This document shows, piece after piece, positions 52,514-61,423 of a stretch of 64,000 bases of DNA; position 1 is the first letter of the stretch; every line of letters begins with the position of its first letter. The DNA lies in assembly GCF_030378165.1 (NCBI RefSeq), contig NZ_CP119766.1, positions 1,488,001-1,552,000 of the forward strand, written 5' to 3'. This stretch comes from Flavobacterium panacagri. Its GTDB lineage: Bacteria; Bacteroidota; Bacteroidia; Flavobacteriales; Flavobacteriaceae. Under the pieces are notes generated by a model. The model saw only the letters and a program-made list of their open reading frames with translations. It was not told where the DNA came from and did no database searches. A program made the translations under genes and the position numbers.

Positions 52514-54997
52514 TTAATCCGTGGAAGATTTATCCTTCTTTCCCCACTTTATTTTCATTTTTCCTTCATTATCATAAGCAATCAAATGAAGCACAATTCC
52601 ACGTTCACGAACGGCTTTACGCTCTGCTTTAGTCGCTAGATTGGTATCGTTTTTAGAATTTCTAAGCGGAATGGTAAGTGCAAGATTGGTGCCTCGACCG
52701 AAAGAATAAATTCCATCTACATCGAAGTTTAGGACGCTGGAACTTATCATGAGTTTGTTGACATCGACTTGCTCGCCACGAAGATTTAAGGAACCTGATA
52801 AATCACTGAACGTAATATTCTCGACATCACGAAGCGGAAAAGCAAACTTGCCGATTTTCATAATCGGTTCAAAGTTGAGTAAAGCACCTTGATTGACTTT
52901 GAAATCTAAATTTCCTTTCATAGAGTTCACAATTAAATCGCCTTTACTGCTCATTAAACCGGTAACATTGGCATTGGAAGTTAATCGGCCTCGAATGTTT
53001 TTTGGACTAAAAGATTGGATTCCGAAATTATGGAAAGATCTTAGGAAACTTGCAATGTCCACCTGATTTACCTGAGCATTCGAACTAAAAATGTAATGAT
53101 TACCACTGGGCTGAATCGCTCCGTTAAAAGCAATACTTCCACCTGAAGTCTGCAGGATTCCGTTTTTCAGCAGTAATTTAGAATTCAGCATTTGCAATGT
53201 TGCCTGAGTATTGGTTGCGGTAAGCGAACCATATGTGATTTTATCGGCTTTAAGATTAATGATCGCCGTACATTTTTCTATAACCGATTTTAACTGATTC
53301 GTAAAATTTATATTTTGTTTTTTGACAGTTTTTTTCTGAACTGTTTTTTGTGCTGGAGAAGTTTTTAAAACGCCCAAAAATTGTTTCACATCAATATTGG
53401 GACAATAAATGTTCCAGTTTACGATCATTTTTTCGGGAGCGTCGTAATACAGATTCAGGAAATTATCGATTTTTCCGTCAATACGAATAATGTTTTTTTT
53501 GTGTTTATAAGCTATTTTTTTAATGTAAAGTGCTTGCTCCGTAAACGATAATTGAACAGCCGTTTTCTCAGCATGAATGCTTTTCGGCAGATAATTGAAA
53601 GTAGCATCAGTAATATCGACATCGCCTGTAAAACGAGGTTTGTTGATGTATAAATCGACTATATCAAATTGAAAATTTAAATTAGCTTTAGCATGACCGC
53701 TTTCAAAATGAAGGATTTTTTCGTTGGTCATCCCGTTTAGTTTCGAAATATCAAAATCGGCATTTACAATTCCTGTGGCAATGGGTTTTTCGAGATTATT
53801 AATAACTGCCTGTGCAATCGTAAGCGGAATGGTTTGGTATTCAGCCTTAAAATTTTTTAAAATTATAGCCGAATTTGGGTCGTTAAACCCGTTTTCTGGT
53901 TTAAAATTATTCGTAAAAATTCCTTTAAAACTGCAATTGGTAAACAAACCATCTGGAATGGTCAATTCATTGTTTCGAACATCAGCCTGAACTACAATTT
54001 TCGGATCGCCTTCGACATTCAAATCCCCTTTAATATCGCAGTTGACTTTTATCGGTTTTTTCAAATCAAACTGATTCAGTTTTGAACTGATATTGGCAGA
54101 AAGCAAATTTGAAGCACTTCGCCATAAAATATCAGTCCTGATATTGATGCCGAACAGCGAATTGTTTTTTCCGATATTAAAAAAGGCAACAATATCAAAT
54201 CGGTCATCGCCAATTTTTAGCTGTTGTGTCTTGATGTCAATTTTTTGAGATTTCTCGGCATAAGAAATATTAAAATTTCCTTCGAGCCATTTTTCTTTGG
54301 CAAAACTTCCGTGAACAGTATTAAAAGCCAGACTGTTAATCTTGGTTTTTAAGAATAAGTTCGTTTGCCAGTTTTCGTCGTCATAATCTACTTTAGATTT
54401 TAAACTGGCAACATCAAAGTCAAATAATTTATGCCCAAGATGATTGTCTATAATAACATGAACATTGTTGAGGTTCACTTCATCAATTGTTGTTTCTGGT
54501 TTTTCTTTGTTGGTTTCTGCTTTCTTCTTTTTCGGTTTAAAGATGTTTACATTCGAATATCCATTTTCGGCTTTATAAATATAAATCTGAGCATCGTTAA
54601 TCAAGATTTTATGAATGTTGATTTCCTTTTGCAATAAACTCCAAATGTTCAATCTTGCTTCAATTTCGTTGGCTTTCAATAAAGTATGTTTGTGTACATT
54701 CCATTGATTGTCTTTGAGTTCTACATCACTTAATGCCAAAGTAAAATTAGGGAAACCGGTTAAAAACTTGTAATGAAAGTCGGTAACATGAAATTGACCA
54801 TTTATATTCTCGTTGATTTTATGATTGACTTTGGCGATAATTTCGGTTTTATGCTGATTGAAGTAAATGGATAAAGCACCACAGGCAAGCAGTAGTATAG
54901 CAATCAAGCCAAGAATAAAAAAAACAAAACGTTTGGCATATTTTTTAAAAGGCTCAGATTGAAGAAAGGATTTTATTTGAAGTAAAATTTGCTGCAT
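52514..54997 (-). CDS. AsmA-like outer-membrane/lipid-transport family protein
   Basis: The 827-residue protein has a short cytoplasmic start, one membrane segment (FVFFILGLIAILLLACGALSIYF, about 25-47) and a very long periplasmic part made of repeating beta-strand units. The first 150 residues match the AsmA N-domain (INENINGQFHVTDFHYKFLTGFPNFTLALSDVEL, starting near 62), and the C-terminal part matches the AsmA C-terminal region (LRLRGEQVDVNKLMISSSVLNFDVDGIY-like). Such bridge-like proteins are thought to carry phospholipid between membranes. It is a single-gene unit flanked by the restriction system and thioredoxin. Confidence 0.88.
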   Translation of the reverse strand: MQQILLQIKSFLQSEPFKKYAKRFVFFILGLIAILLLACGALSIYFNQHKTEIIAKVNHKINENINGQFHVTDFHYKFLTGFPNFTLALSDVELKDNQWNVHKHTLLKANEIEARLNIWSLLQKEINIHKILINDAQIYIYKAENGYSNVNIFKPKKKKAETNKEKPETTIDEVNLNNVHVIIDNHLGHKLFDFDVASLKSKVDYDDENWQTNLFLKTKINSLAFNTVHGSFAKEKWLEGNFNISYAEKSQKIDIKTQQLKIGDDRFDIVAFFNIGKNNSLFGINIRTDILWRSASNLLSANISSKLNQFDLKKPIKVNCDIKGDLNVEGDPKIVVQADVRNNELTIPDGLFTNCSFKGIFTNNFKPENGFNDPNSAIILKNFKAEYQTIPLTIAQAVINNLEKPIATGIVNADFDISKLNGMTNEKILHFESGHAKANLNFQFDIVDLYINKPRFTGDVDITDATFNYLPKSIHAEKTAVQLSFTEQALYIKKIAYKHKKNIIRIDGKIDNFLNLYYDAPEKMIVNWNIYCPNIDVKQFLGVLKTSPAQKTVQKKTVKKQNINFTNQLKSVIEKCTAIINLKADKITYGSLTATNTQATLQMLNSKLLLKNGILQTSGGSIAFNGAIQPSGNHYIFSSNAQVNQVDIASFLRSFHNFGIQSFSPKNIRGRLTSNANVTGLMSSKGDLIVNSMKGNLDFKVNQGALLNFEPIMKIGKFAFPLRDVENITFSDLSGSLNLRGEQVDVNKLMISSSVLNFDVDGIYSFGRGTNLALTIPLRNSKNDTNLATKAERKAVRERGIVLHLIAYDNEGKMKIKWGKKDKSSTD

Positions 54998-55149
54998 TTG
55001 AATAACATCTTTGGAGTATTAAAGATACTATAAAAAAGATTAACGTTTTATTTGGTTGATTTTCAGTAAAATAAATTGTAAATTGACATTTGTGAAGTTG
55101 ATAATTAATGACAATACATTTATAATGAAAACTAATTTATTAATCGTGT

Positions 55150-55176
55150 TTGATTTATTTTTAATTTCTAAATTTG
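55150..55176 (+). promoter_or_regulatory. Likely trxA promoter
   Basis: TTG (55150-55152), a 16-base spacer and TAAATTTG (55169-55176). The -7 box is a full match; the spacer is a base or more shorter than usual. The start site would be near 55183, about 47 bases before the ATG. Confidence 0.55.
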
Positions 55177-55229
55177 TACTGTAGTTTGGAAGTTAATTAT
55201 TTCAGACCTAATTTTAATCTAAATATATT

Positions 55230-55547
55230 ATGGCATTAGCAATAACAGATGCTACTTTTGATGAAGTAGTTTTAAAATCAGATAAACCAGTAATGGTAGA
55301 TTTTTGGGCAGCATGGTGTGGTCCTTGTAGAATGGTTGGTCCAATCATTGACCAATTAAGTGAGGAATATGCTGGTAAAGTAGTTGTTGGTAAAGTAGAT
55401 GTAGATGCTAACCAAGAATTTGCTGCAAAATACGGTGTGCGTAACATACCAACCGTTTTGGTATTTCAAAATGGTGAAGTAGTAGGGAAACAAGTAGGAG
55501 TAGCTCCTAAACAAGCCTACGCAGATAGCTTAGACGCTTTATTGTAA
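55230..55547 (+). CDS. trxA: Thioredoxin
   Basis: This 105-residue disulfide reductase has the active site WCGPC (C30, C33) after VDFWAA, and the cis-Pro segment in [10 protein letters not shown]. It is full length, with no signal peptide, so it is cytoplasmic. A strong terminator follows. Confidence 0.97.
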   Translation: MALAITDATFDEVVLKSDKPVMVDFWAAWCGPCRMVGPIIDQLSEEYAGKVVVGKVDVDANQEFAAKYGVRNIPTVLVFQNGEVVGKQVGVAPKQAYADSLDALL

Positions 55548-55570
55548 TCTTTTAAGATTGCAGTTTATAT

Positions 55571-55602
55571 AAAAAAGGTTTGACGAAAGTCAAGCCTTTT
55601 TT
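55571..55602 (+). terminator. Rho-independent terminator after trxA
   Basis: AAAAAGGTTTGAC and GTCAAGCCTTTTT pair (one G-T) on a GAAA loop, followed by T residues. A near copy of this stem ends the DUF4082 gene at 59899-59929. Confidence 0.87.
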
Positions 55603-55623
55603 ATTGTTTTTGATTTTTTTTTC

Positions 55624-55727
55624 GCCACGAATTGCACGAATTTTCGCGAATTTTATTATTAGAAAAGCAGATAAGTAATGGGTTAATTTCACAAATTTAA
55701 TTCGCGTAAATTCGTGTAATTCGTGGC
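55624..55727. repeat. Palindromic element, GCCACGAATTGCACGAA family
   Basis: Arms of 29 bases (55624-55652 and 55699-55727) pair at 27 positions. The arm begins GCCACGAATTGCACGAATTT, a variant of the family at 21322 and 46676. The far end reaches the stop of the kinase gene. Confidence 0.82.
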
Positions 55728-55733
55728 AAACTT

Positions 55734-57812
55734 TTATTCAAAAATAATAGTAAAAGTAGCTCCAGCATTTGGTTTGGAACAGACTTCTATCTTGCAATTA
55801 ATAGCCGTTGCAAGATCTCGGATTAAATGAAGACCTAAACCAGATTTAATGCCGACAACTTCGGATTCATCATATAAAGCCTTAAATTTTTCCTGCGTTC
55901 CACCTGGACCGTTATCCGTTATTGAAAGATAGTTTTTCTGATTTTCCTCCCAAGCTTTCCAGACGATTTTGGCATTTGGAGTTTTGTCTAAAGCTTTAAT
56001 GGCATTTCCCGTAAGATTTCTAATGATGGTTTTTAGATAGTTTTCATCGGTTTCTAGAATGATGTTTTCAGGGTTTTCAAATAGGATTGCGATATTTTCT
56101 ATATTTGAAAAATGTTTTTCGGTTTCTTCAAACAAAGCAGCTATGGTAATTTTTCTAGGCTGCGGTTTAAAGTTTTCCATCTGTCCTTTGCTCCAAAGTA
56201 AAATATCTTCCATAGACGATAATAGATTTTCGGCACCCGTTGTCACTTTATGCTGCATTCGGATGGCGGTTTCTTCATCTATCAATTCGGGATTTTCTTT
56301 TTGAATATGCAAAAAGTGAATCAAATTAGAAACGGGACTTCTTAAATCATGATTTAAAATACTAAAGAATCTTAGTTTAATTTTATTTGCTTCATCTAAT
56401 TCTTGGTTTAAAGCCTGAAGTTTCAAATTGGTCTTCTTTCTATTTTGGTTTTGTTTGAATAACAATAATACGATGATACAGATCAAAGCAATTCCTGAAA
56501 TTAAAAAAATACGCTGTCTTTTAGCCTCTTCAATCTGAATATTTTTGATTGTGTTTTCTGTGGATAGGTTTTTTATTTTCTGCAGTTTGGTTTTATTTTG
56601 GTAACGGGCTTCTGCATTGGCAATGCTTTGTTTGGCAGATTGTGCCATCATTTCGTCATTGTTTTTGCTATAGATTTCGTTATAGTCATAAGCTTCCTTC
56701 CATTGTCCAAGCGCGGCATAACTCTGTGATAGTTTTTTATTGATGTTTATAAAAGATTCTTTATCGTATTTCAAGGCATTTTTTGATGCTTTTTTTAAAG
56801 TTTCAATTGCTTTTTTGTATTCTCCTTTTTCATATAAAACTTTTCCCAAAATAGTATTGGCTTCCATTATGATATCTTCGTCATTCGATTTTTTTCCGTA
56901 CAAAATTGCTTTTTGAGCATAATAGTAGGCTTGGTTTATTTTGCCATCATTTACAAAATATTCAGACATGCTTCTATTAGCAAAACTTAGGTTAAGAAAA
57001 AGAGAATCTTTTGCTGTGGGATAAGTATATATTAAATCATAATATTTTTGAATGCTGTCATTTTTATGTAACGGTACAAAACTTTGTAAATAATAATTGC
57101 ATAAAAAAGCAGCTGCGTAAGGCGAATATTTTACGTATGGTTTGGCTTCATTTAAATATTCGATTGCTTTATCGTATTGCTTCATTCTGGTATAAGCACT
57201 TCCAATTTGAAGATAAGATATGCCAATGTTCTCCTCGTTGGTTTTGTCTTTTTTAAGCATTTTTTTGTATGAAATCGCTTTTAATTGATAACCAATAAAA
57301 GTTTCATATTCAGCATTATTCTGATAATATTCTGCTAAACTTCCGTGTAGGATAGCTTTGGTATAATTACTTTTGGTAGTATCGACAACTTGTTTGATGT
57401 ATTTAACCAAAGATTTACCTTTTGCGGTATCTTGAACTGAATAATAGATATAATTAAGGCGCATCAAAATAGTAGTTTCATTTTTTAGATGTCTGGCTTT
57501 TCGAGCATATCTCCAAGCTGTTTCATAATTTTCCAGCGCTTTTTGATATTGATTGTTGCTGAATTCGTAGGCAAGTCCTTTTTGAAGATAAAACCGGCTT
57601 ACGTAAGCATATTGATTTTTTGAAATCACAATTCCTTTTTCTGCTGCAATAATAAGTTTAGGATAATCTTCAGACTCTAAAAGCTGATTGGTATATTTTA
57701 GCCAGACTTTCAATTTTTCGTTTACAGATTTGTAACGCCCTAAATTAGGTTCCTGTTGTGCAAAAGCATTAAAACTTATATAGAATAACAGCAAGAATTT
57801 AAAGATTCTCAT
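55734..57812 (-). CDS. TPR-containing sensor histidine kinase
   Basis: The 692-residue kinase has a signal peptide MRIFKFLLLFYISFNAFAQ, a periplasmic array of tetratricopeptide repeats (about 45-400, repeated Y-x-KAIE-x-L-x-A units), one membrane helix (IFLISGIALICIIVLLLF near 447-464), a short coiled coil and a cytoplasmic catalytic part. The dimerisation block is HDLRSPVSNLIHFL and the ATPase has NLTGNAIKAL, TDNGPGG and SGLGLHLIRDLA. TPR sensing of a periplasmic protein or peptide is inferred from fold. The gene starts four bases inside the LytTR regulator (ATGA overlap), so the two are a unit. Confidence 0.92.
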   Translation of the reverse strand: MRIFKFLLLFYISFNAFAQQEPNLGRYKSVNEKLKVWLKYTNQLLESEDYPKLIIAAEKGIVISKNQYAYVSRFYLQKGLAYEFSNNQYQKALENYETAWRYARKARHLKNETTILMRLNYIYYSVQDTAKGKSLVKYIKQVVDTTKSNYTKAILHGSLAEYYQNNAEYETFIGYQLKAISYKKMLKKDKTNEENIGISYLQIGSAYTRMKQYDKAIEYLNEAKPYVKYSPYAAAFLCNYYLQSFVPLHKNDSIQKYYDLIYTYPTAKDSLFLNLSFANRSMSEYFVNDGKINQAYYYAQKAILYGKKSNDEDIIMEANTILGKVLYEKGEYKKAIETLKKASKNALKYDKESFININKKLSQSYAALGQWKEAYDYNEIYSKNNDEMMAQSAKQSIANAEARYQNKTKLQKIKNLSTENTIKNIQIEEAKRQRIFLISGIALICIIVLLLFKQNQNRKKTNLKLQALNQELDEANKIKLRFFSILNHDLRSPVSNLIHFLHIQKENPELIDEETAIRMQHKVTTGAENLLSSMEDILLWSKGQMENFKPQPRKITIAALFEETEKHFSNIENIAILFENPENIILETDENYLKTIIRNLTGNAIKALDKTPNAKIVWKAWEENQKNYLSITDNGPGGTQEKFKALYDESEVVGIKSGLGLHLIRDLATAINCKIEVCSKPNAGATFTIIFE

Positions 57813-58516
57813 GCAATTAGATTTAAGTTTTCCTTGTAACTTCTTCCAATAGGAATTATAGCCGCATTATTCAAAACAATTTCAGTTGAATTGATCTTCT
57901 GAACATACTGCTTTTGTACAGCATAACTTCTGTGAATGCGTACAAAGGACTGAAAATGATCTTCTTTTAAAAGATTTCCAATACTAGAAAGCACACAATG
58001 CCTTTTTCGTTCTGTGACTACCAAAGTATAATCTTTTAAGGCTTCCAGATATAAGATTTCGTGCAGTTTTACTTTGGTTTGTTCGTGGCCTTCTTTGATA
58101 TAAATAGTATCACCGCCAATGCTGGCTTCAAACAAAGAAGCTTTCAGTTTGATTTCCATAAACTCCTCGATACGATTTATGGTTTGGGTAAAACGATCCA
58201 GTTTAAGCGGTTTTACAATAAAATCGAGTGTTTCGATCTGAAAACTTTCTACGGCATGTTCTGGATGTGCGGTTATAAATACGCAGACAGGAACTTCGAG
58301 AGCTTGTTTTCTAAATTCGATTCCGTTTAATCCCGGCATATCAATATCTAAAAACAAGATATCTACTTTTTGTTTTTCCAAGAAAGGAACTGCCTCTTCA
58401 GCCGATTCAAAAACACCTAAAATATCCAGAACCGGAAATTTCTTAGCATAAGAAACCACCGTAAGTCTGTCTATTTCGTCATCGTCAACAATAATACAAG
58501 AGTATTTTTTCATCAT
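57809..58516 (-). CDS. LytTR-family response regulator
   Basis: This 235-residue regulator has a receiver domain (CIIVDDDEIDR; phosphoacceptor in ILFLDIDMPGLNG; VKPLK near 104) and a LytTR DNA-binding domain (KVKLHEILYLEALKDYTLVV, then FVRIHRSYAVQKQYVQKI, about 140-232). It is encoded first, overlapping the TPR kinase gene. LytTR regulators usually control surface or secreted functions; the divergent lipoprotein gene next door is a natural candidate target. Two adjacent ATGs lie at the start. Confidence 0.93.
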   Translation of the reverse strand: MMKKYSCIIVDDDEIDRLTVVSYAKKFPVLDILGVFESAEEAVPFLEKQKVDILFLDIDMPGLNGIEFRKQALEVPVCVFITAHPEHAVESFQIETLDFIVKPLKLDRFTQTINRIEEFMEIKLKASLFEASIGGDTIYIKEGHEQTKVKLHEILYLEALKDYTLVVTERKRHCVLSSIGNLLKEDHFQSFVRIHRSYAVQKQYVQKINSTEIVLNNAAIIPIGRSYKENLNLIA

Positions 58517-58711
58517 TCAAACTGAATTTAGGTTGTCTGTCTATTTAAAATGTTGTTCGTCTATTGGCTGTTTTTAGCTTGAACTTATTGACGCAAATTT
58601 GTTTTGAAATTAAATCATAAGGAAAAAAATGCCCTTACTGATTTTTGCAAAAGTAAAGCTATTGAATTAAAAAAGAGTTATTTAATTAAATTTTTAAAAA
58701 TCAAAAATGTT

Positions 58712-59251
58712 ATGAAATTTTCAAAAACCATTATTACAATTTTTTTACTAGCCATTTCTACTATTTCATGCAGCGGCGATGACGGAGCAGATGGAACTAA
58801 CGGAACAGATGGCGCACCAGGAGCAGCAGGAACCGCCAATGTTATTTACAGTGCCTGGATTACAGCTCCAGCAGCAGTTGCAGAAACTATCGACGGAACT
58901 TCTGGATTGTCTACCTCTATTAATGCTCCACAACTATCAGCAGATATTCTAGCCAAAGGAACCGTATTAGTTTATATGTCTTTTAGTGGCAGTGTTTATG
59001 CGTTGCCTTATACATCAACAGCAGGAGGATTTGCAAATACAATTACAGCCATTTCCAGCTTAAATAAAATCAAACTTTTTCGCTTTAAACACGCTAATGA
59101 TGGTACAACAGTAGGGCTTCCAACATCACTTACCTGGCGTTACATATTGATTCCGGGCGGTGTTCAAGCGGCGACAGCGAAAACAGCAAAACTAGATTAT
59201 GCTAAAATGAGTTACGAAGAAGTTTGCAGCCATTTTAATATACAGCCATAA
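58712..59251 (+). CDS. Lipoprotein with short collagen-like GXX run
   Basis: From the ATG at 58712 the product has 179 residues; the longer frame starts at TTG 36 codons earlier and would put the signal sequence inside. The signal is MKFSKTIITIFLLAISTISC, Cys at residue 20. A GDDGADGTNGTDGAPGAAG run follows, like the collagen-like linkers of Bacteroidota lipoproteins, then a domain of about 135 residues that is hydrophobic-polar alternating and probably beta-rich. No function recognised. It is divergent from the LytTR regulator and 33 bases ahead of a DUF4082 lipoprotein gene, so the two form a unit. Confidence 0.8.
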   Translation: MKFSKTIITIFLLAISTISCSGDDGADGTNGTDGAPGAAGTANVIYSAWITAPAAVAETIDGTSGLSTSINAPQLSADILAKGTVLVYMSFSGSVYALPYTSTAGGFANTITAISSLNKIKLFRFKHANDGTTVGLPTSLTWRYILIPGGVQAATAKTAKLDYAKMSYEEVCSHFNIQP

Positions 59252-59284
59252 TTACAACAAAATCAACTAATCAAAATCAATATT

Positions 59285-59866
59285 ATGAGAGCTTTTAAAA
59301 CCATATTTACAATTATACTAACAGCTGCTTTAGCCATTTCGTGCAGCAGCGATGATAAAGATAATAGTCCGAAATTTGAAACCGAAAATCCGTTAGCAGC
59401 TTATTATACAGCTACAGGCTTTAGCACAGTAAGTAACTTTATTAATTCTGGAGACTACGAATTTGGATTAGCATTTACGCCAACTGTGAAAGGAAAAATA
59501 AAGGCAATTACGCTAAAACTGCCCGCGACAAATTCCAGTGTTCGTGTAACGATCTGGGACTATACAGCAAAAACAGTATTGCGTTCGGAGACTTTAAATG
59601 TTGCAACAGCTGATGTTGAAGTGAAGAAAGAAATCAGCGAACTCGCTTTAGATAAAGATAAAAAATACATGATTACCATGAACTCAAATGATTGGTACAA
59701 AAAAAATAAAGCTGATCTTTCCAATACAACTTATCCAGTTACAGCTGGAAAAATTAGGATTGAGGAATACAGATGGATTTCTGGTACTGCACAAATTTTC
59801 CCAACAAATGTTTCGGCAAATTACAATGCAGGGGATTTAAGCTTTGATTTTCAACAAACAGAATAA
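59285..59866 (+). CDS. DUF4082-like lipoprotein
   Basis: The 193-residue lipoprotein has signal MRAFKTIFTIILTAALAISC (Cys 20) and an SSDD spacer. The mature domain begins YEFGLAFTPTVKGKIKAIT and continues VRVTIWDYTAKTVL, a layout of DUF4082 beta-sandwich domains, which occur in secreted and surface proteins and may bind carbohydrate. The assignment is by eye. It follows the collagen-like lipoprotein gene and ends at a terminator. Confidence 0.8.
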   Translation: MRAFKTIFTIILTAALAISCSSDDKDNSPKFETENPLAAYYTATGFSTVSNFINSGDYEFGLAFTPTVKGKIKAITLKLPATNSSVRVTIWDYTAKTVLRSETLNVATADVEVKKEISELALDKDKKYMITMNSNDWYKKNKADLSNTTYPVTAGKIRIEEYRWISGTAQIFPTNVSANYNAGDLSFDFQQTE

Positions 59867-59898
59867 TTCTTTTTTTGGATAGCTTTGAATTAGTAAAG

Positions 59899-59929
59899 GA
59901 AAAGGTTTGACAATCGTCAAGCCTTTTTC
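59899..59929 (+). terminator. Rho-independent terminator
   Basis: AAAGGTTTGAC and GTCAAGCCTTT form a stem (one G-T) with a four-base loop followed by T residues. It is very similar to the trxA terminator. Confidence 0.8.
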
Positions 59930-59936
59930 GTTTTAA

Positions 59937-60130
59937 CAGAGTGTAGCAACTCTTTTTTAAGCTTCGGAGAAGCGAAATATTTATAGAAAAGAATAGAAAT
60001 TCTACAATTTAAAGCTCCGGAGGAGTGACATATTTTTTTTACAATCCATAATATATCTCGCTCCGCTGGAGCTTTTTCATTTGTGTTATTGAAATTCTAT
60101 AAATATTTTACCCCGCTGGGGTTTGCTGAT
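59937..60130. repeat. Nested palindromic cluster (GCTCCGGAGG / CCGCTGGAGC)
   Basis: This gap has at least two nested inverted pairs: AAAGCTCCGGAGGAGTGACA (from 60030) against CTCGCTCCGCTGGAGCTTT, and an outer pair AAATATTTATAGAA against TTCTATAAATATTTTACC. No gene is visible. It resembles tandem insertion of one repeat into another. Confidence 0.7.
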
Positions 60131-60157
60131 AAAATAATTGAATATTCCAAAAATCAA

Positions 60158-61372
60158 TTAATGACTGTGGCTTTCGCTGTTTTCATACCCAATAACGGTA
60201 ATCATATAAGGCGTTGCAGAAACCTTTGTCTTTTTAATTTCTGATGAAGAAAGATTTACCTGCAATAATTCTCCGGTTGTTGGCGAAGTGATGTAAGCAA
60301 ATTTGTCTGTAACGGCCATTTGAGGTTTTAATGTTGCATCTGTTGCCGTAGCAGTTGTTGCTTTAATTTCTTTTTCTACTTGCTGACTATTGATGTTGAA
60401 AATTTTAAGATCTCCTGAATGCAAAAGAACAGCCAGTTTTTTAAGATCATAACTTACTTTACACAGCATAATAGTCGTGTTGGCAATAATTGGTTTTACT
60501 GTGCCGGCAACAACATCGATTAAATAAGCACCTTTTGCGGCAGTATAACCAATGAATTTTCCAGCAGAAGCCGTTTCCAAAATACTTCCGAACCAAGCCG
60601 TTCCAAAATCTGCCGGATGATCGATTAACTTTTGGTTTCCGTTGCTTTCCACTACCAAAATGCCGCTTGACGAACCAAAAACAGCATAAACACCGTCTGA
60701 AGCATTTCCGTGAATTCCTTTGGTTTGAATTTTAGCATCAAAAAGCGTTTTTCCGGTATTATCGATAATTTTTACTTTTTCAGGAAGTGTTCCTGTAACC
60801 GAATTATCTTTTTCAGTAATAGCATAAGTTCCGTTTGTGAAAGTCGCCATTGCACCGTGATGTGCCAATAAACCAGCGTTTATCGTTTTGAATGTTGAAC
60901 CAGCTTTGTTTACATCGGTTTCTTTACCAACAGAAAGCGTTCCGTCTCCGTCATTGAAAGTTAGGATTTCGCCAATTTTACTTTTAAAATGCGTTGGTTT
61001 TAATGCGCTTGTCGCTAAAATTCCAAATTTCGGAACATCATCAACATCAATATGATCGCCGTGTAATTCCAAGCCGCTGTCAAAAGTTTCTACGAAATTA
61101 TTGTCTCTGTGAACAATTCCAGCAAAACGTCCCGATTCTGTAGTGTACAAAGAAGACTTTGGAAATTTAGCCGTAAAAGAACTGATTTTATCTTCTGACG
61201 GATCAAAAAGTGTTAACTCAGTTGTTTTTTCATCAGAAAGTAAAATTCTAACATAAGTATGTTCTGCCGAATCATGGTCGTGATCATCATGATTATCATC
61301 ATCGTTGCTACACGAAACCGCAAAAAGCGACAGTGTGAATAAAAAAAGTGCTTTGTAAAAATTGTTTTTCAT
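60158..61372 (-). CDS. His-rich lipoprotein with propeller-like fold (AztD-like)
   Basis: The 404-residue lipoprotein has signal MKNNFYKALFLFTLSLFAVSC (Cys 21) and a His/Asp-rich tract DDDNHDDHDHDSAEH that should bind divalent metal. The rest is built of repeated four-stranded units, as in propeller proteins of the zinc-chaperone AztD type; the C-terminus ends in SHSH. It is the last gene of an operon with a TonB receptor and a DUF4625-like protein. Handing metal to or from the receptor is a reasonable inference; zinc is suggested by the family but not shown. Confidence 0.82.
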   Translation of the reverse strand: MKNNFYKALFLFTLSLFAVSCSNDDDNHDDHDHDSAEHTYVRILLSDEKTTELTLFDPSEDKISSFTAKFPKSSLYTTESGRFAGIVHRDNNFVETFDSGLELHGDHIDVDDVPKFGILATSALKPTHFKSKIGEILTFNDGDGTLSVGKETDVNKAGSTFKTINAGLLAHHGAMATFTNGTYAITEKDNSVTGTLPEKVKIIDNTGKTLFDAKIQTKGIHGNASDGVYAVFGSSSGILVVESNGNQKLIDHPADFGTAWFGSILETASAGKFIGYTAAKGAYLIDVVAGTVKPIIANTTIMLCKVSYDLKKLAVLLHSGDLKIFNINSQQVEKEIKATTATATDATLKPQMAVTDKFAYITSPTTGELLQVNLSSSEIKKTKVSATPYMITVIGYENSESHSH

Positions 61373-61423
61373 TGTAATAAAGGATTAAAAATTTGTAAAT
61401 ATTTGAGTTTTGAATTGCCGGAT

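Noticed and set aside
58604..58711. N-terminal extension of the collagen-like lipoprotein from a TTG
   Set aside because: It would bury the lipoprotein signal sequence 36 residues inside; the ATG at 58712 gives a normal signal.
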